A stretch of DNA of 49,896 nt from Gemmatimonadota bacterium (GCA_022825725.1 JAJDWE010000046.1:1-49896); one strand, 5' to 3'; counted from the first letter of the stretch, positions 16,775-24,855 are shown. Translations and numbers: made by a program. Notes: a model not told the origin generated them from the letters alone.

Positions 16775-17128
16775 TCACCGGCGCACGCGGATGCGCGATT
16801 CCTCGACGATCCACAGTTGTCCGGAGATCGGTGCCTCGGGGAGAGAATTCAGAAAACGCCCCGCGACTTCGAGCACATGGTCGCGCGCTTGGCTCTCAAG
16901 GCGGAACACAACGATCCCGGCATGCTTGGCCGGCGGGTACGTTCGGATATCCGTGAAGTCCTTGTCGAACGTGACCATCGTCCGGTTCTCGCGAGTGCAG
17001 ACAGCGATCAGATCGGAGTCGCGTGTTCCTCCCAACCCCTGCTCAAGCACCGTGGACGCATCGTGTCCGGCCCGAAGGAAGAGGAAGGCCAGCTCGTGCG
17101 GCAGATTCTCATCAAGCTTGAATCTCAC
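16775..17128 (-). CDS. DUF5615 PIN-like putative toxin
   Basis: 117 residues. The N-terminal KLDENLPHEL, the central GTRDSDLIAVCTRENRTMVTFDKDF and the GIVVFRLE segment are hallmarks of DUF5615, a Mut7-C/PIN-like nuclease fold with conserved acidic residues (Asp6, Glu7, Asp41, Asp58 region). It is encoded 11 bases after a DUF433 gene on the same strand, the standard pairing for this presumptive toxin-antitoxin family. RNase activity is inferred from fold; no catalytic residue looks lost. Confidence 0.88.
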   Translation of the reverse strand: MRFKLDENLPHELAFLFLRAGHDASTVLEQGLGGTRDSDLIAVCTRENRTMVTFDKDFTDIRTYPPAKHAGIVVFRLESQARDHVLEVAGRFLNSLPEAPISGQLWIVEESRIRVRR

Positions 17129-17139
17129 TCAACGGCTGC

Positions 17140-17367
17140 CTAGCGAGACAGGGCCACGACGCGTTCCTTCGCGAGCTCGGCGGCATAGTGCATGGCCGCC
17201 TGGATCCCTTGACGAGTCACAGACGGATAGCTTCGCGTGATCTCCGCGTGGTCCAAACCGGCGGCAAGGTTGTCGAGGATGGTGACCACCAGCACTCTCG
17301 TGCCGGTTAGGCAAGCCTGGCCATGGCAGACCTCGGGATCCACCGTGATGTGATCTCGCCAGTTCAT
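17140..17367 (-). CDS. DUF433 putative antitoxin
   Basis: 75 residues from the ATG at 17367; the 17 codons upstream look non-coding. The motif ITVDPEVCHGQACLTGTRVLVVTILDNLAAG is the DUF433 signature (normally DPxxxxGxPxIxGTRI), followed by a helical winged-HTH-like part (DHAEITRSYPSVTRQGIQAAMHYA). The usual Pro of GxP is Ala here. It precedes the DUF5615 gene by 11 bases, and presumably binds and neutralises its product and represses the operon. Confidence 0.87.
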   Translation of the reverse strand: MNWRDHITVDPEVCHGQACLTGTRVLVVTILDNLAAGLDHAEITRSYPSVTRQGIQAAMHYAAELAKERVVALSR

Positions 17368-17471
17368 GGTTCCGGACCTTGGAGCGATTGCATGTGGGAC
17401 GCTGAGGAACCATGTCACTCGGCGGCACCTGGTGCAACTCGCCGCGATCGCCGCCCCGCCACTTGACCTCG

Positions 17472-17500
17472 TTGCCTGAAGTGGCGAAAACCCCTAGACT
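17472..17500 (+). promoter_or_regulatory. Candidate sigma-70-type promoter for ffh
   Basis: TTGCCT at 17472 and TAGACT at 17495 are separated by 17 bases, 99 bases before the ffh start codon. The match is moderate and untested. Confidence 0.4.
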
Positions 17501-17598
17501 TGGCGGCTCAATACGGATCGGGTGCGGGCGGTTCGGCGCCTTCTCGAGACGCGAATGGAGACCTTCCAATCGCGTTTTTTTGATGCCTGGAACGGTAG

Positions 17599-18957
17599 AT
17601 GTTCGAACGCCTGGGTGACCGGCTCGACGGTGCGCTGAAGAAACTGCGCCAGCGCGGCGTCATCACGGAAAAGATGCTGGACGAGGGGCTGCGCGAGGTG
17701 CGGCGCGCCCTGCTCGAGGCGGACGTCAACTTCCGGGTCGTGCGCGACTTCCTCGCGAAGGTGAAGGAGCGCGCGCTCGGCGAGGATGTGCTGAAGTCGG
17801 TGCGGCCGGGCGACCAGATCGTGAAGGTCGTCCACGACGAACTCGTCGCCCTGTTGGGGGAGGCGGCGCCGGAGGAGTCGGAGGCGTCGGTTCCGCCGAC
17901 GGTGGTCATGCTCGTCGGCCTGCAGGGGTCGGGGAAGACGACGACGGCGGCGAAGCTGGGAGGACGCCTGGCGAAGGAGGGACGGCGGCCGGCGCTCGTG
18001 GCGTGCGATCCCTACCGCCCGGCGGCTCCGGAGCAGTTGGAGGCGCTGGCGGCACGGATCGGCGTCCCGCTCCTGGCGCGGCCGAGCGGCGAGGACATGG
18101 CGGAACTCGCCCGAGGCGCGCTGGAGGAGGCGAGGCGGAGCGGGGTCACGCACCTGCTCCTCGACATGGCCGGTCGGCTGCAGGCGGATGAGGAGTTGCT
18201 GGAGGAACTTCGCCGCGTGAAGGCGGCGGTGGAGCCGCAGCAGGTCCTGCTCGTGGCGGACGGGATGACGGGGCAGGAAGCGGTGCGGATCGCCGAGGGA
18301 TTCCACGGCGCGGTGGGGCTGACGGGGGTCGTCCTCACGAAGATGGACGGCGACGCCCGCGGGGGCGCGGCGCTCTCGATCTACAGCGTGCTCGGCGTGC
18401 CGATCCGATTCGTCGGAACGGGCGAGCGGCCCGAGGACCTCACGGTCTTCGACCCCGAGCGCATGGCCGGCCGGATCCTCCAGATGGGGGACATCGTCGG
18501 CCTCGTGGAGCGCGCGCAGCAGACGGTCGACCTCGGCGAGACCGAGCGGTTGCAGAAAAAGATGCTCGGAGGGAAGGGGGAGTTCGACCTCGCGGACTTC
18601 CTGACTTCCATCCAGCAGATCCAGAAGATGGGACCCCTGAAGGGGTTGCTGAAGATGATGCCGGGCGTCGACGCGCGCATGCTGGACCGGGCGGACGTCG
18701 ACCCTCGGCGGGTGAAGCACCTGGAGGCGATCATCCTCTCGATGACGCCGGAGGAGCGGAGGCGGCCGGAGATCCTGAACGGGTCGCGCCGGGCGCGGAT
18801 CGCGAAGGGGTCGGGACGCCCGGTGCACGAGGTGAACCGACTCCTCAAGCAGTTCCGCGAGATGCGGAAGATGATGAAACAGATGGGCAAGCTCATGCCC
18901 CGGATGATGCCGGGAGGTCCCGGCGACCTTGGCCGACTGGGCAAGGGACTGGGCTAG
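17599..18957 (+). CDS. ffh: Signal recognition particle protein Ffh
   Basis: 452 residues, the SRP54 GTPase that delivers nascent membrane proteins to FtsY. The order is N-domain helices (1-95), G1 GLQGSGKTTTAAKLG (about 108), ACDPYRPAAPEQL (G2), DMAGRLQADEELLEEL (G3), TKMDGDARGG (G4) and G-domain end GTGERPEDL. The Met-rich M domain follows (about 320-440) with the RNA-binding GSRRARIAKGSG and KQFREMRKMMKQMGKLMP. G3 has Met where most have Thr (DTAGR). It starts the conserved ffh-rpsP-rimM-trmD-rplS block. No SRP RNA gene was seen nearby. Confidence 0.98.
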   Translation: MFERLGDRLDGALKKLRQRGVITEKMLDEGLREVRRALLEADVNFRVVRDFLAKVKERALGEDVLKSVRPGDQIVKVVHDELVALLGEAAPEESEASVPPTVVMLVGLQGSGKTTTAAKLGGRLAKEGRRPALVACDPYRPAAPEQLEALAARIGVPLLARPSGEDMAELARGALEEARRSGVTHLLLDMAGRLQADEELLEELRRVKAAVEPQQVLLVADGMTGQEAVRIAEGFHGAVGLTGVVLTKMDGDARGGAALSIYSVLGVPIRFVGTGERPEDLTVFDPERMAGRILQMGDIVGLVERAQQTVDLGETERLQKKMLGGKGEFDLADFLTSIQQIQKMGPLKGLLKMMPGVDARMLDRADVDPRRVKHLEAIILSMTPEERRRPEILNGSRRARIAKGSGRPVHEVNRLLKQFREMRKMMKQMGKLMPRMMPGGPGDLGRLGKGLG

Positions 18958-19009
18958 GCCGGACCCGGGCCGGTACCGGGCAGAATCAGGGAGAGAATCG
19001 GAGAACTGA

Positions 19010-19549
19010 ATGGCGACGACAATCAGACTCAAGCGGCGTGGGGCGAAGAAGGCGGCCTCGTTCCGCATCATCGTGACGGATTCGCGGGAGGGGACGGCGG
19101 GCGCGTCGATCGAGCGCCTCGGCCTCTACAACCCGCGCACGCAGCCGTCACTCGTGCGGATCAACGCCGCGCGCACGCTGCACTGGCTCAACGAGGGGGC
19201 GCAGCCGACGGACACGGTGCGGTCGCTCCTGCGGAAGACGGGCGTCTGGAAGCAGTTCCACGACGGTGTGGATCCGGGGTCGCTCGAGACGGCGATCATC
19301 GAGATCGGTCCGCCGCCGGGACAGCGCGGCACGTCCCGGCGTCCGAAGCCGAGCGCCGAGGCCCCGCCGGAGCCCGAGCCGCCCGCCGCCGAGAAGGCCG
19401 AACCGGCCGAAGCTGAAGCGGCCGAAGCCGGCGACGGGGCCGAGGACACGGCTGCCGAAGCGTCCGACGCGGGCGACGAAGCGAGCGACGCCGGTGACGA
19501 GGCGAGCGACGCCGGCGACGAGGCGAGCGACGCCGGCGACGACGACTAG
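19010..19549 (+). CDS. rpsP: Ribosomal protein bS16 with long acidic repeat tail
   Basis: 179 residues, about twice the normal length. Residues 1-80 are bS16 (TTIRLKRRGAKKAASFRIIV, IERLGLYNPRTQ, TLHWLNEGAQPTDTVRSLLRKTGVW). Residues 80-178 are an extension: a basic/Pro linker, then Glu/Ala/Pro-rich sequence, then four EASDAGD heptapeptides and DD. The tail is strongly acidic, unusual for a ribosomal protein. GGAG lies six bases before the ATG. It is 52 bases after ffh and 13 bases before rimM. The tail may be disordered; any role is unknown. Confidence 0.96.
   Translation: MATTIRLKRRGAKKAASFRIIVTDSREGTAGASIERLGLYNPRTQPSLVRINAARTLHWLNEGAQPTDTVRSLLRKTGVWKQFHDGVDPGSLETAIIEIGPPPGQRGTSRRPKPSAEAPPEPEPPAAEKAEPAEAEAAEAGDGAEDTAAEASDAGDEASDAGDEASDAGDEASDAGDDD
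19457..19540 (+). repeat. 21-base tandem repeat in the bS16 tail (four copies)
   Basis: Four head-to-tail units at 19457, 19478, 19499 and 19520 each encode EASDAGD. The last two are identical and the first two differ at a few third positions, which points to recent unit duplication. Confidence 0.9.
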
Positions 19550-19562
19550 CGCCACCGCCATC

Positions 19563-20159
19563 ATGTCCGACGCGCCCGTGATCGTGGCCCGCATTGCCCG
19601 GCCCCACGGGATCCGCGGCGGGCTGCTCCTGGTAGCCGAGACCGACCACGCCGAGGCGCTCTTCCGTGCGGGTCGCCGGCTCGATCTCATCGACGCCGCC
19701 AGCGATGCACGGGCGGACACCGCCGCGCGGGCGGACGCCGGCGCAGACGCACGGGCGGACACCGACACCCCAACGGGCGCGCCTCGGCCCCGGGCGCTCA
19801 CGGTGGAGACGGCGCGGCCCCACGGCCGGCGGTGGCTCGTCGAGGTCCGCGAGGTGGCGGACCGCACGGCCGCCGAGAAGCTCCGCGGCGCGCGCCTGGG
19901 TGTCCCCCGCGAAGAGCTGCCGAATCTGCCGGACGGGGGCTATCTGCTGCACGATCTGATCGGCATGTCGGTGTGCGATGCGGACATGACGATCGGAGTG
20001 ATCCGGGAGGTGTACGATCAGCCCGGCGCGCCGCTCCTCGCCGTCGAGGTCGGCGGCCGCGAGCGGTTGATCCCGTTCGAGGCGGAGCTTGTCCTGGAGC
20101 TGGACTTCGAGGCCGGGGAGGTCCACATGAAGCTCCCCGCCGGCCTGCTCGATATCTGA
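19563..20159 (+). CDS. rimM: Ribosome maturation factor RimM with low-complexity insert
   Basis: 198 residues. RimM helps assemble the 30S head and binds uS19. N-terminal barrel: VIVARIARPHGIRGGLLL; PRC-type C-terminal barrel: GGYLLHDLIGMSV, IGVIREVYDQPGAPLLAVEV, ERLIPFEAELV and EVHMKLPAGLLDI. Between about residues 42 and 75 lies an Asp/Ala/Arg-rich insert built from repeats of ARAD(T/A), absent from typical RimM (about 165-175 residues). Start ATG at 19563, 13 bases after rpsP. It precedes trmD by 13 bases, so the three are co-transcribed. Confidence 0.95.
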   Translation: MSDAPVIVARIARPHGIRGGLLLVAETDHAEALFRAGRRLDLIDAASDARADTAARADAGADARADTDTPTGAPRPRALTVETARPHGRRWLVEVREVADRTAAEKLRGARLGVPREELPNLPDGGYLLHDLIGMSVCDADMTIGVIREVYDQPGAPLLAVEVGGRERLIPFEAELVLELDFEAGEVHMKLPAGLLDI

Positions 20160-20172
20160 CGCGAACGATCCG

Positions 20173-20853
20173 ATGCGAATCAACGTCCTCACGATCTTCC
20201 CCGACTATCTCGAAGGCCCGCTGCGCCTCTCGATCCCGGGGCGCGCCCGCGAGGCGGGGCTCGTCGAGTACCGGCTCATCGACGTGCGCGCGTACACGGA
20301 CGACCGGCACCGGACGACGGATGACGAGCCGTTCGGAGGCGGGGGCGGGATGGTGATGAAGCCCGAGCCTTTCGACGCCGCGCTCACCGCGCTGGACCGC
20401 CCGGGGCGCGTGATCTCGCTCTCCCCGCGCGGCCGGCCTTTCGACCACCAGACGGCGGTGCGCTTCGCGCTCGAGCCCGATCTCACGCTGTTGTGCGGGC
20501 GCTACAAGGGGATCGACGAGCGGGTCGTCGACGCCCGGGTGGACGAGGAGATCTCCGTCGGCGACTACGTCCTCAGCGGGGGCGAGCCGGCCGCGCTCGT
20601 CGTCATCGACGCCGTGGTGCGCCTCCTCCCCGGGGCGCTCGGCGATCACGATTCGGCCTCCTCCGACTCGTTCTACGAGGGGCGCCTGTCCGCCCCCTCC
20701 TACACGCGGCCCGCCGAGCACGGCGGCCGATCGGTGCCGGACGTGCTCCGGTCGGGGGATCACCCCCGCATCGAACGCTGGCGCGCCGCGCAGGCCGATG
20801 CGGCGACGCGCCGCCGCCGACCCGACCTCCTCGACCTCGACGCGGCCGACTGA
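20173..20853 (+). CDS. trmD: tRNA (guanine-N1-)-methyltransferase TrmD
   Basis: 226 residues, SPOUT-class SAM methyltransferase making m1G37 in tRNAs. It begins MRINVLTIFPDYL. It has the RTTDDEPFGGGGGMVMKPEPF segment in pieces (DDEPFGGGGGM), the trefoil-knot SAM site LLCGRYKGIDERV and VGDYVLSGGEPAALVVIDAV, and the C-terminal tRNA-recognition domain with SDSFYEGRLSAPSYTRPAEH. The catalytic Asp region is intact. It is slightly shorter than the E. coli protein. A hairpin with a T-run follows 12 bases later. Confidence 0.97.
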   Translation: MRINVLTIFPDYLEGPLRLSIPGRAREAGLVEYRLIDVRAYTDDRHRTTDDEPFGGGGGMVMKPEPFDAALTALDRPGRVISLSPRGRPFDHQTAVRFALEPDLTLLCGRYKGIDERVVDARVDEEISVGDYVLSGGEPAALVVIDAVVRLLPGALGDHDSASSDSFYEGRLSAPSYTRPAEHGGRSVPDVLRSGDHPRIERWRAAQADAATRRRRPDLLDLDAAD

Positions 20854-20864
20854 CCGGCTGACCG

Positions 20865-20883
20865 ACCGGCTGACCGGTTTTTT
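20865..20883 (+). terminator. Short intrinsic terminator after trmD
   Basis: ACCGG (20865-20869) and CCGGT (20874-20878) pair around CTGA, and T residues continue to 20883. The stem is only five pairs, so read-through to rplS is likely to be partial. The surrounding GACCGGCT units are duplicated. Confidence 0.5.
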
Positions 20884-20911
20884 GGCGCGAGTTCGCCGAG
20901 AATGGTATACT
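20882..20911 (+). promoter_or_regulatory. Sigma-70-type promoter for rplS
   Basis: TTGGCG at 20882 and TATACT at 20906 are separated by 18 bases. It is one of the best promoter matches in the window, just past the trmD terminator and 110 bases before the rplS start. Confidence 0.6.
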
Positions 20912-20915
20912 AAAA

Positions 20916-20978
20916 GGCTGCGACCGTACCCATCGTCACATCGCCACACCCCTCCCGTGACGCAGAGGATACGCAGCC
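20916..20978 (+). promoter_or_regulatory. Possible structured 5' leader of rplS
   Basis: GGCTGCG (20916-20922) can pair with CGCAGCC (20972-20978), and GTCAC (20935-20939) with GTGAC (20957-20961) inside it. This forms a nested two-stem structure right at the predicted transcript start. L19 genes in several phyla have autoregulatory leaders. Homology to any of them cannot be judged from one sequence. Confidence 0.4.
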
Positions 20979-21020
20979 GGAAACGCACTTGGAGACGCAG
21001 GAAACAAGGATAGACGAACG

Positions 21021-21392
21021 ATGGATCCCAGAATCGCCGGTATCGAGGAGGGATATAAGCGCACGGACCTTCCGGCCTTCGCGCCGGGGGACACGGTGCG
21101 CGTCCGCGTACGCGTGAAGGAAGGCGAGAAGGAGCGCGTGCAGCCGTTCGAGGGCGTCTGCATCGGCCGCCGCGGGGCCGGGGTCAACGCGACCTTCACG
21201 CTGCGGCGGATCTCCGGAGGCGTCGGCGTCGAGCGGATCTTCCCCCTCCACTCCCCGTGGATCGTGGGTCTCGAAGTCGTTCGGCGGGGCGATGTCCGGC
21301 GGGCCAAGCTCTACTATCTGCGCAGCCGCCGCGGCAAGCGGGCCCGGGTGCGAGAGCGAAAGTGGTGGCTCGACAAGAAGCAGGACGGCTGA
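21021..21392 (+). CDS. rplS: Ribosomal protein bL19
   Basis: 123 residues. The protein sits at the 30S-50S interface. Signatures are [63 protein letters not shown] in order, and [19 protein letters not shown] at the C-terminus. The order of motifs and length are normal. AACAAGG is nearby upstream of the ATG. The 3' end overlaps the likely start of rnhB by about 30 bases, a second sign of tight packing in this block. Confidence 0.97.
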   Translation: MDPRIAGIEEGYKRTDLPAFAPGDTVRVRVRVKEGEKERVQPFEGVCIGRRGAGVNATFTLRRISGGVGVERIFPLHSPWIVGLEVVRRGDVRRAKLYYLRSRRGKRARVRERKWWLDKKQDG

Positions 21393-22099
21393 CACCGGCG
21401 ACGCCCACTCCAAACGCGACGCCCGCTCCAGGCGCGCCGGCCACGGCGCCGCTCGACTACGAGGAAGAGGGCTGGGACTCCGGCCTCCGCGTCGTCGTCG
21501 GGATCGACGAGGCCGGGATGGGTCCGGTGGCGGGTCCCGTGATGGTCGGCGCCGTGGCGCTCCACCCGGGACAACAGTTCGAGGGATGCACGGACAGCAA
21601 GCAGGTCTCCCCGCCCCGCCGCGAGGAACTCGCCCGACGCATCCGCGCGGAAAGTCTCGCCTGGCGGGTCGCCGCCGCATCCACCCGTGAGATCGAACGC
21701 TTCAACGTCCGCGCCGCGACCATCGTGGCCATGCGCCGCGCGCTCGATCGTCTCGGGCTTCCGGCGGAACTCGTGCTCGTGGACGGCAATCCGGTCCCGG
21801 AACTCGGCGAGCACCGCTCGATCGTCGGGGGCGACCGGGCTTCGCATTCCATCGCCTGCGCCTCGATCCTCGCGAAGGTCACGCGCGACCGCCTGATGCG
21901 GCGCCTCGACGCGCGATACCCGCTCTACGGCTGGGCGTCCAACAAGGGATACCGGACCCGCGAGCACATGGAGGCGATCCGCCGGCACGGCCCGACGCCG
22001 CACCACCGGATCACCTTCCAGGGTGTCCTGCAGACGGAACTGGAGTTCAATCCGGCGCCGGACCGGGCGGTCGATCCGCCGCGAGATCCGCAGGCGTGA
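21362..22099 (+). CDS. rnhB: Ribonuclease HII
   Basis: About 245 residues. RNase HII cuts the RNA strand 5' of a single ribonucleotide in duplex DNA. The acidic catalytic set is present: [13 protein letters not shown] (Asp, Glu), [13 protein letters not shown] and [15 protein letters not shown]. The C-terminal [18 protein letters not shown] is typical. The first 40 residues are a low-complexity Thr/Pro/Ala stretch and the start is unclear: GTG at 21362 or 21365, both inside rplS. The 3' end overlaps the opposing GH113-like gene by 53 bases. Confidence 0.93.
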   Translation: MVARQEAGRLTPATPTPNATPAPGAPATAPLDYEEEGWDSGLRVVVGIDEAGMGPVAGPVMVGAVALHPGQQFEGCTDSKQVSPPRREELARRIRAESLAWRVAAASTREIERFNVRAATIVAMRRALDRLGLPAELVLVDGNPVPELGEHRSIVGGDRASHSIACASILAKVTRDRLMRRLDARYPLYGWASNKGYRTREHMEAIRRHGPTPHHRITFQGVLQTELEFNPAPDRAVDPPRDPQA

Positions 22100-23213
22100 G
22101 CACCGGCGGCGTGCCCGGGCTCGCGTCCCCGCCGTACCACGTGGCCATGACCGTCTCCGCCGGCTTGCCCTGGGGCGAATAGTCGGTCGCGATCCACTCC
22201 CCGGCCGGAGATCCCGCGTACCACTTCCACGCGAAGCCGCCCGCGAACCAGGGACGATCCCACCACACGCGGAAGAGCGCTTCGTAAGCCCCGGACTGCG
22301 CCTCGTAGTTCGCCGGCACTCCCCGCGCGCGGCGTCCCTCCGGCAACTCCCACTGGCGGCCCGCCGCTCCGTCCACGCTGCGATACCCGAACTCGGCGAA
22401 GAGGACGGGCTTCCCGGTGGCGACGGCGACCTCGCGCAACTCCTCGCTCCACGGCTCCCACGCCTCGACCAGCGTCTCCACGTCCGGCGTGGCGTCGTCG
22501 GTGAGGGGGAAGTAGGCGTCCACGCCGACGAGGTCGAGCGCGTCCCAGAATTCGATCCGGGCGTACTTGTCCCAGTTCGCCGCGTACGTGAGGCGGCCTC
22601 CGTAGATCGCCCGCACCTCCTCGATAAGCGACCGCCAGTAGTCGGGCCGCGCGAGCGCGACGAGATCGACCTCGGTGCCCACGCTCATCATCTCCACGTC
22701 CATCGAGTCGGCGACGTGGGCGAACCGGAGGATGTACTCCCGATACCCGGAGAGGAACATCTCCCAGTCCTCCTCCGTGTCGGGCACGAACTCCCCCGGC
22801 CAGCCCTGCCCGCGCACCCAGAGATGCGGCTTGAGGAGTACGGAGAGCCGGCTCTCCCTCGCGTATTCGATCGTCTTCGCGACCCCCTCCGTCCTCTCGC
22901 CCCAGAACTGGCGTTCCCGGTCGAAGGCGACGCGCGGCTGGGCCGGATCCACGAAGGCGTAGGGGACGACGGCGACCCAGTTCGCCCCCGCATGCGAGGC
23001 GCGAACGAGCGCATCGGGCGCCATCTCGCGCCGTGGGGCGGAGAAGGAGACGCCGCGAATCTTTTCTTCCGGCCGGATGTTCGCCGTGGCGGCGGCGAGA
23101 GGCCCGGACATGGCCGGATCGTTCCCCGCTCCGGCCGCGCCGCAACCGGCGAAGACGGACAGTGCGGCCAGCGTCGCGACCTGCATGCGCGCGGCCAATC
23201 TCATCTTTTTCAT
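22047..23213 (-). CDS. GH113-like glycoside hydrolase lipoprotein
   Basis: 388 residues. The N-terminus has a signal with a lipobox (LSVFAGCG, Cys about 24). The rest reads as a TIM barrel: IRGVSFSAPRREMAP, ANWVAVVPYAFV, LLKPHLWVRGQGW, MMSVGTEVDL with a likely acid/base Glu, LTYAANWDKY, LDLVGVDAYFPL and VLFAEFGYRS with the likely nucleophile Glu, then FAWKWY. This matches the GH113 (mannanase-like) family layout; substrate is not certain. It is predicted to act in the periplasm or on the outer surface. Convergent overlap with rnhB is unusual but both reading frames look real. Confidence 0.85.
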   Translation of the reverse strand: MKKMRLAARMQVATLAALSVFAGCGAAGAGNDPAMSGPLAAATANIRPEEKIRGVSFSAPRREMAPDALVRASHAGANWVAVVPYAFVDPAQPRVAFDRERQFWGERTEGVAKTIEYARESRLSVLLKPHLWVRGQGWPGEFVPDTEEDWEMFLSGYREYILRFAHVADSMDVEMMSVGTEVDLVALARPDYWRSLIEEVRAIYGGRLTYAANWDKYARIEFWDALDLVGVDAYFPLTDDATPDVETLVEAWEPWSEELREVAVATGKPVLFAEFGYRSVDGAAGRQWELPEGRRARGVPANYEAQSGAYEALFRVWWDRPWFAGGFAWKWYAGSPAGEWIATDYSPQGKPAETVMATWYGGDASPGTPPVLTPADLAADRPPGPAPD

Positions 23214-23374
23214 CTATACCATCGTGCCTTTCGGCAATCTGAATCTCAACACGTCGGCGACCCGTCCCATGCGAGCCGCCACCACCTCCCCTACGAGTCG
23301 CGACCTCGTGTCGGGTTCACGTCCCGTGTGGCCGCGGCGTCACACTTGAACGAATTCGCGGCCGGGAGTCTCTT

Positions 23375-24088
23375 GTGCCCATGAATACACCCGGGAGCGC
23401 GGAACCCTTCGACTTCGACGGCGACTACGGCGGCGACTACGAGTACATCGCCCGCACGGTGATACCCGGCTACCGGAGCTCGTTCCGGCAGGCGCTCGCG
23501 CTCCTCGGGGGACGCGTGGGGCCGCGTCCGCGAGTGCTCGTCGTCGGGGCCGGAACCGGCATCGAGCTGGTCACCTTCAAGGCGGCGGAACCCGGCTGGC
23601 GGCTGACCGGCGTCGATCCGTCGCGGCAGATGATCGAGATCGCCGGGCGCCGGATGCGGGAGGCCGGCGTGGGCGACGGCGTCCGCCTCGTCCACGGACA
23701 CGTCTCCGACCTCGACGAGGGCGGCTTCGCGGCCGCGACCTGCTTCAACGTCATGCACTTCCTTCCGGACGACGGCGCGAAGCAGTCGCTCCTGCGCGAC
23801 ATCGCCCGCCGCCTCGCGCCCGGCGCCCCCTTCCTCCTGTTCGAACTCCACGGAGACCGGAGCGGCCCCCGCTTCGACGAACTCTTCGCGGCGTGGAGCC
23901 GCTACTGGAAGATCCACGGGATGGGAGAGGCGGAACGGGTCGCGTTCAGGGCCAGGATCGACGAGGGCATCCACTGGGCTTCGGAGGCGCGCATCCTCGA
24001 ACTGCTCGCGGAGGCCGGGTTCGAGGACGCATGGCGATACTACCGGGCGCTCCTCTACGGCGGCTGGATCGCGCGCCGCGCGCGGTAG
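23375..24088 (+). CDS. Class I SAM-dependent methyltransferase
   Basis: 237 residues from a GTG with GGGAG six bases upstream; ATG at 23381 is an alternative. Motif I is RVLVVGAGTGIELVTF (about 52-67), the acidic SAM-ribose contact is TGVDPSRQMIEIA, and motif IV-like CFNVMHFLPDDGAKQSLLRDIARRLAPGAPFLLFE follows in order. The C-terminal half (WSRYWKIHGMG, ILELLAEAGFEDAWRYYRALLYGGWI) resembles the small-molecule UbiE/Methyltransf_25 group. Substrate is unknown. It stands alone, followed 32 bases later by palindrome copy 4. Confidence 0.85.
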   Translation: MPMNTPGSAEPFDFDGDYGGDYEYIARTVIPGYRSSFRQALALLGGRVGPRPRVLVVGAGTGIELVTFKAAEPGWRLTGVDPSRQMIEIAGRRMREAGVGDGVRLVHGHVSDLDEGGFAAATCFNVMHFLPDDGAKQSLLRDIARRLAPGAPFLLFELHGDRSGPRFDELFAAWSRYWKIHGMGEAERVAFRARIDEGIHWASEARILELLAEAGFEDAWRYYRALLYGGWIARRAR

Positions 24089-24119
24089 CATCGCGGGGCG
24101 GTAACGCCGCGGGCGTGAC

Positions 24120-24133
24120 GTTCCCGCGGGAAC
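24120..24133. repeat. Interspersed palindrome GTTCCCGCGGGAAC, copy 4
   Basis: Perfect core flanked by AC and GT, filling the 50-base gap between the methyltransferase stop and the convergent vapC stop. No T-tract follows on either strand. Confidence 0.9.
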
Positions 24134-24138
24134 GTGGG

Positions 24139-24537
24139 TCAGCCGTTACGGTCGAGTTCGGGGAAGTAGCTGGCGAAAAAGCCGCGATCGCGGGTGAGAA
24201 AACGGTCGCACGCGGCGACGGCGTGGGCGCCGATCAGGAAGTCCGTGATGATGCGGTCCCGGGCGCCTCCGGATTGGCGATACCGCCCCCAGCGGCGCCC
24301 CGCCTCGTGGGCCATGTCCGAGTCGATGGGGGAGACGACGACGTTGACCTCGCGCAGCGCCCGGTCCAGCGCCTCCCGGTCCGGGAAGGCGGGGGCCAAC
24401 TCGGCGTACACGACGTGAGAGACGATGATCGCGCCCGCGTCGTACGCCTCCACGAGCCACTCCTTCGAGGTGGGGCCGTGCCGCTCGTCCGGCAGGAAGA
24501 CGTCGAGCAGGACGCTCGTATCCACCGCCGTGATCAT
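24139..24537 (-). CDS. vapC: VapC-type PIN-domain toxin
   Basis: 132 residues, PIN RNase fold. The acidic residues are visible: Asp in AVDTSVLLDVF (about 6), Glu in VVYAELAP (about 43), and Asp in RDRIITDFLIGAHA and FLTRDRGFF (about 100 and 118). The start ATG overlaps the stop of the AbrB-type antitoxin gene by four bases, the standard vapBC arrangement. Target is usually tRNA or rRNA in this family; here it is unknown. Confidence 0.92.
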   Translation of the reverse strand: MITAVDTSVLLDVFLPDERHGPTSKEWLVEAYDAGAIIVSHVVYAELAPAFPDREALDRALREVNVVVSPIDSDMAHEAGRRWGRYRQSGGARDRIITDFLIGAHAVAACDRFLTRDRGFFASYFPELDRNG

Positions 24538-24749
24538 CGACCCCGAATCTCCTCGAGGTAGTCGTCCGTGCTCCCGCCCGTTCCCAGAATGCCGTACACC
24601 TGCTCCACGGGGTGCCTGGCGGCCGTTCGCTTGCGGATGAGAAGGCCCCCGTCGGTCGGAACGAGTTCGACTTCGACGTTGTGATTCATCCCGAAGCGGT
24701 CCCTCAGCTTCTTGGGGATCGTGATCTGCCCCCGCTCCGATATGCGCAT
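24534..24749 (-). CDS. vapB: AbrB/SpoVT-type VapB antitoxin
   Basis: 71 residues. The swapped-hairpin DNA-binding domain is MRISERGQITIPKKLRDRFG (1-20) followed by EVELVPTDGGLLIRK. The C-terminal third (HPVEQVYGILGTGGSTDDYLEEIRG) would be the toxin-binding segment. GGGAG lies seven bases before the ATG. It overlaps vapC by four bases. A perfect inverted repeat just upstream is a likely operator for self-repression. Confidence 0.92.
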   Translation of the reverse strand: MRISERGQITIPKKLRDRFGMNHNVEVELVPTDGGLLIRKRTAARHPVEQVYGILGTGGSTDDYLEEIRGR

Positions 24750-24765
24750 GTTCCAGCTCCCATGT

Positions 24766-24814
24766 AAGGTATGAAAAATTATCGCGGAAAATCATATTGT
24801 TAGATTCATACCTT
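24766..24814 (-). promoter_or_regulatory. VapB operator/promoter region
   Basis: AAGGTATGAA (24766-24775) and TTCATACCTT (24805-24814) form a perfect 10-base inverted repeat, centres 39 bases apart, close to four helical turns. An AT-rich stretch lies between them, including GATAAT on the minus strand as a possible -10. This is consistent with repression by two AbrB-type dimers. Confidence 0.6.
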
Positions 24815-24855
24815 GAGCAAGGATCAACGCGCGACGGAGGGGGTAGGAGCGCACC

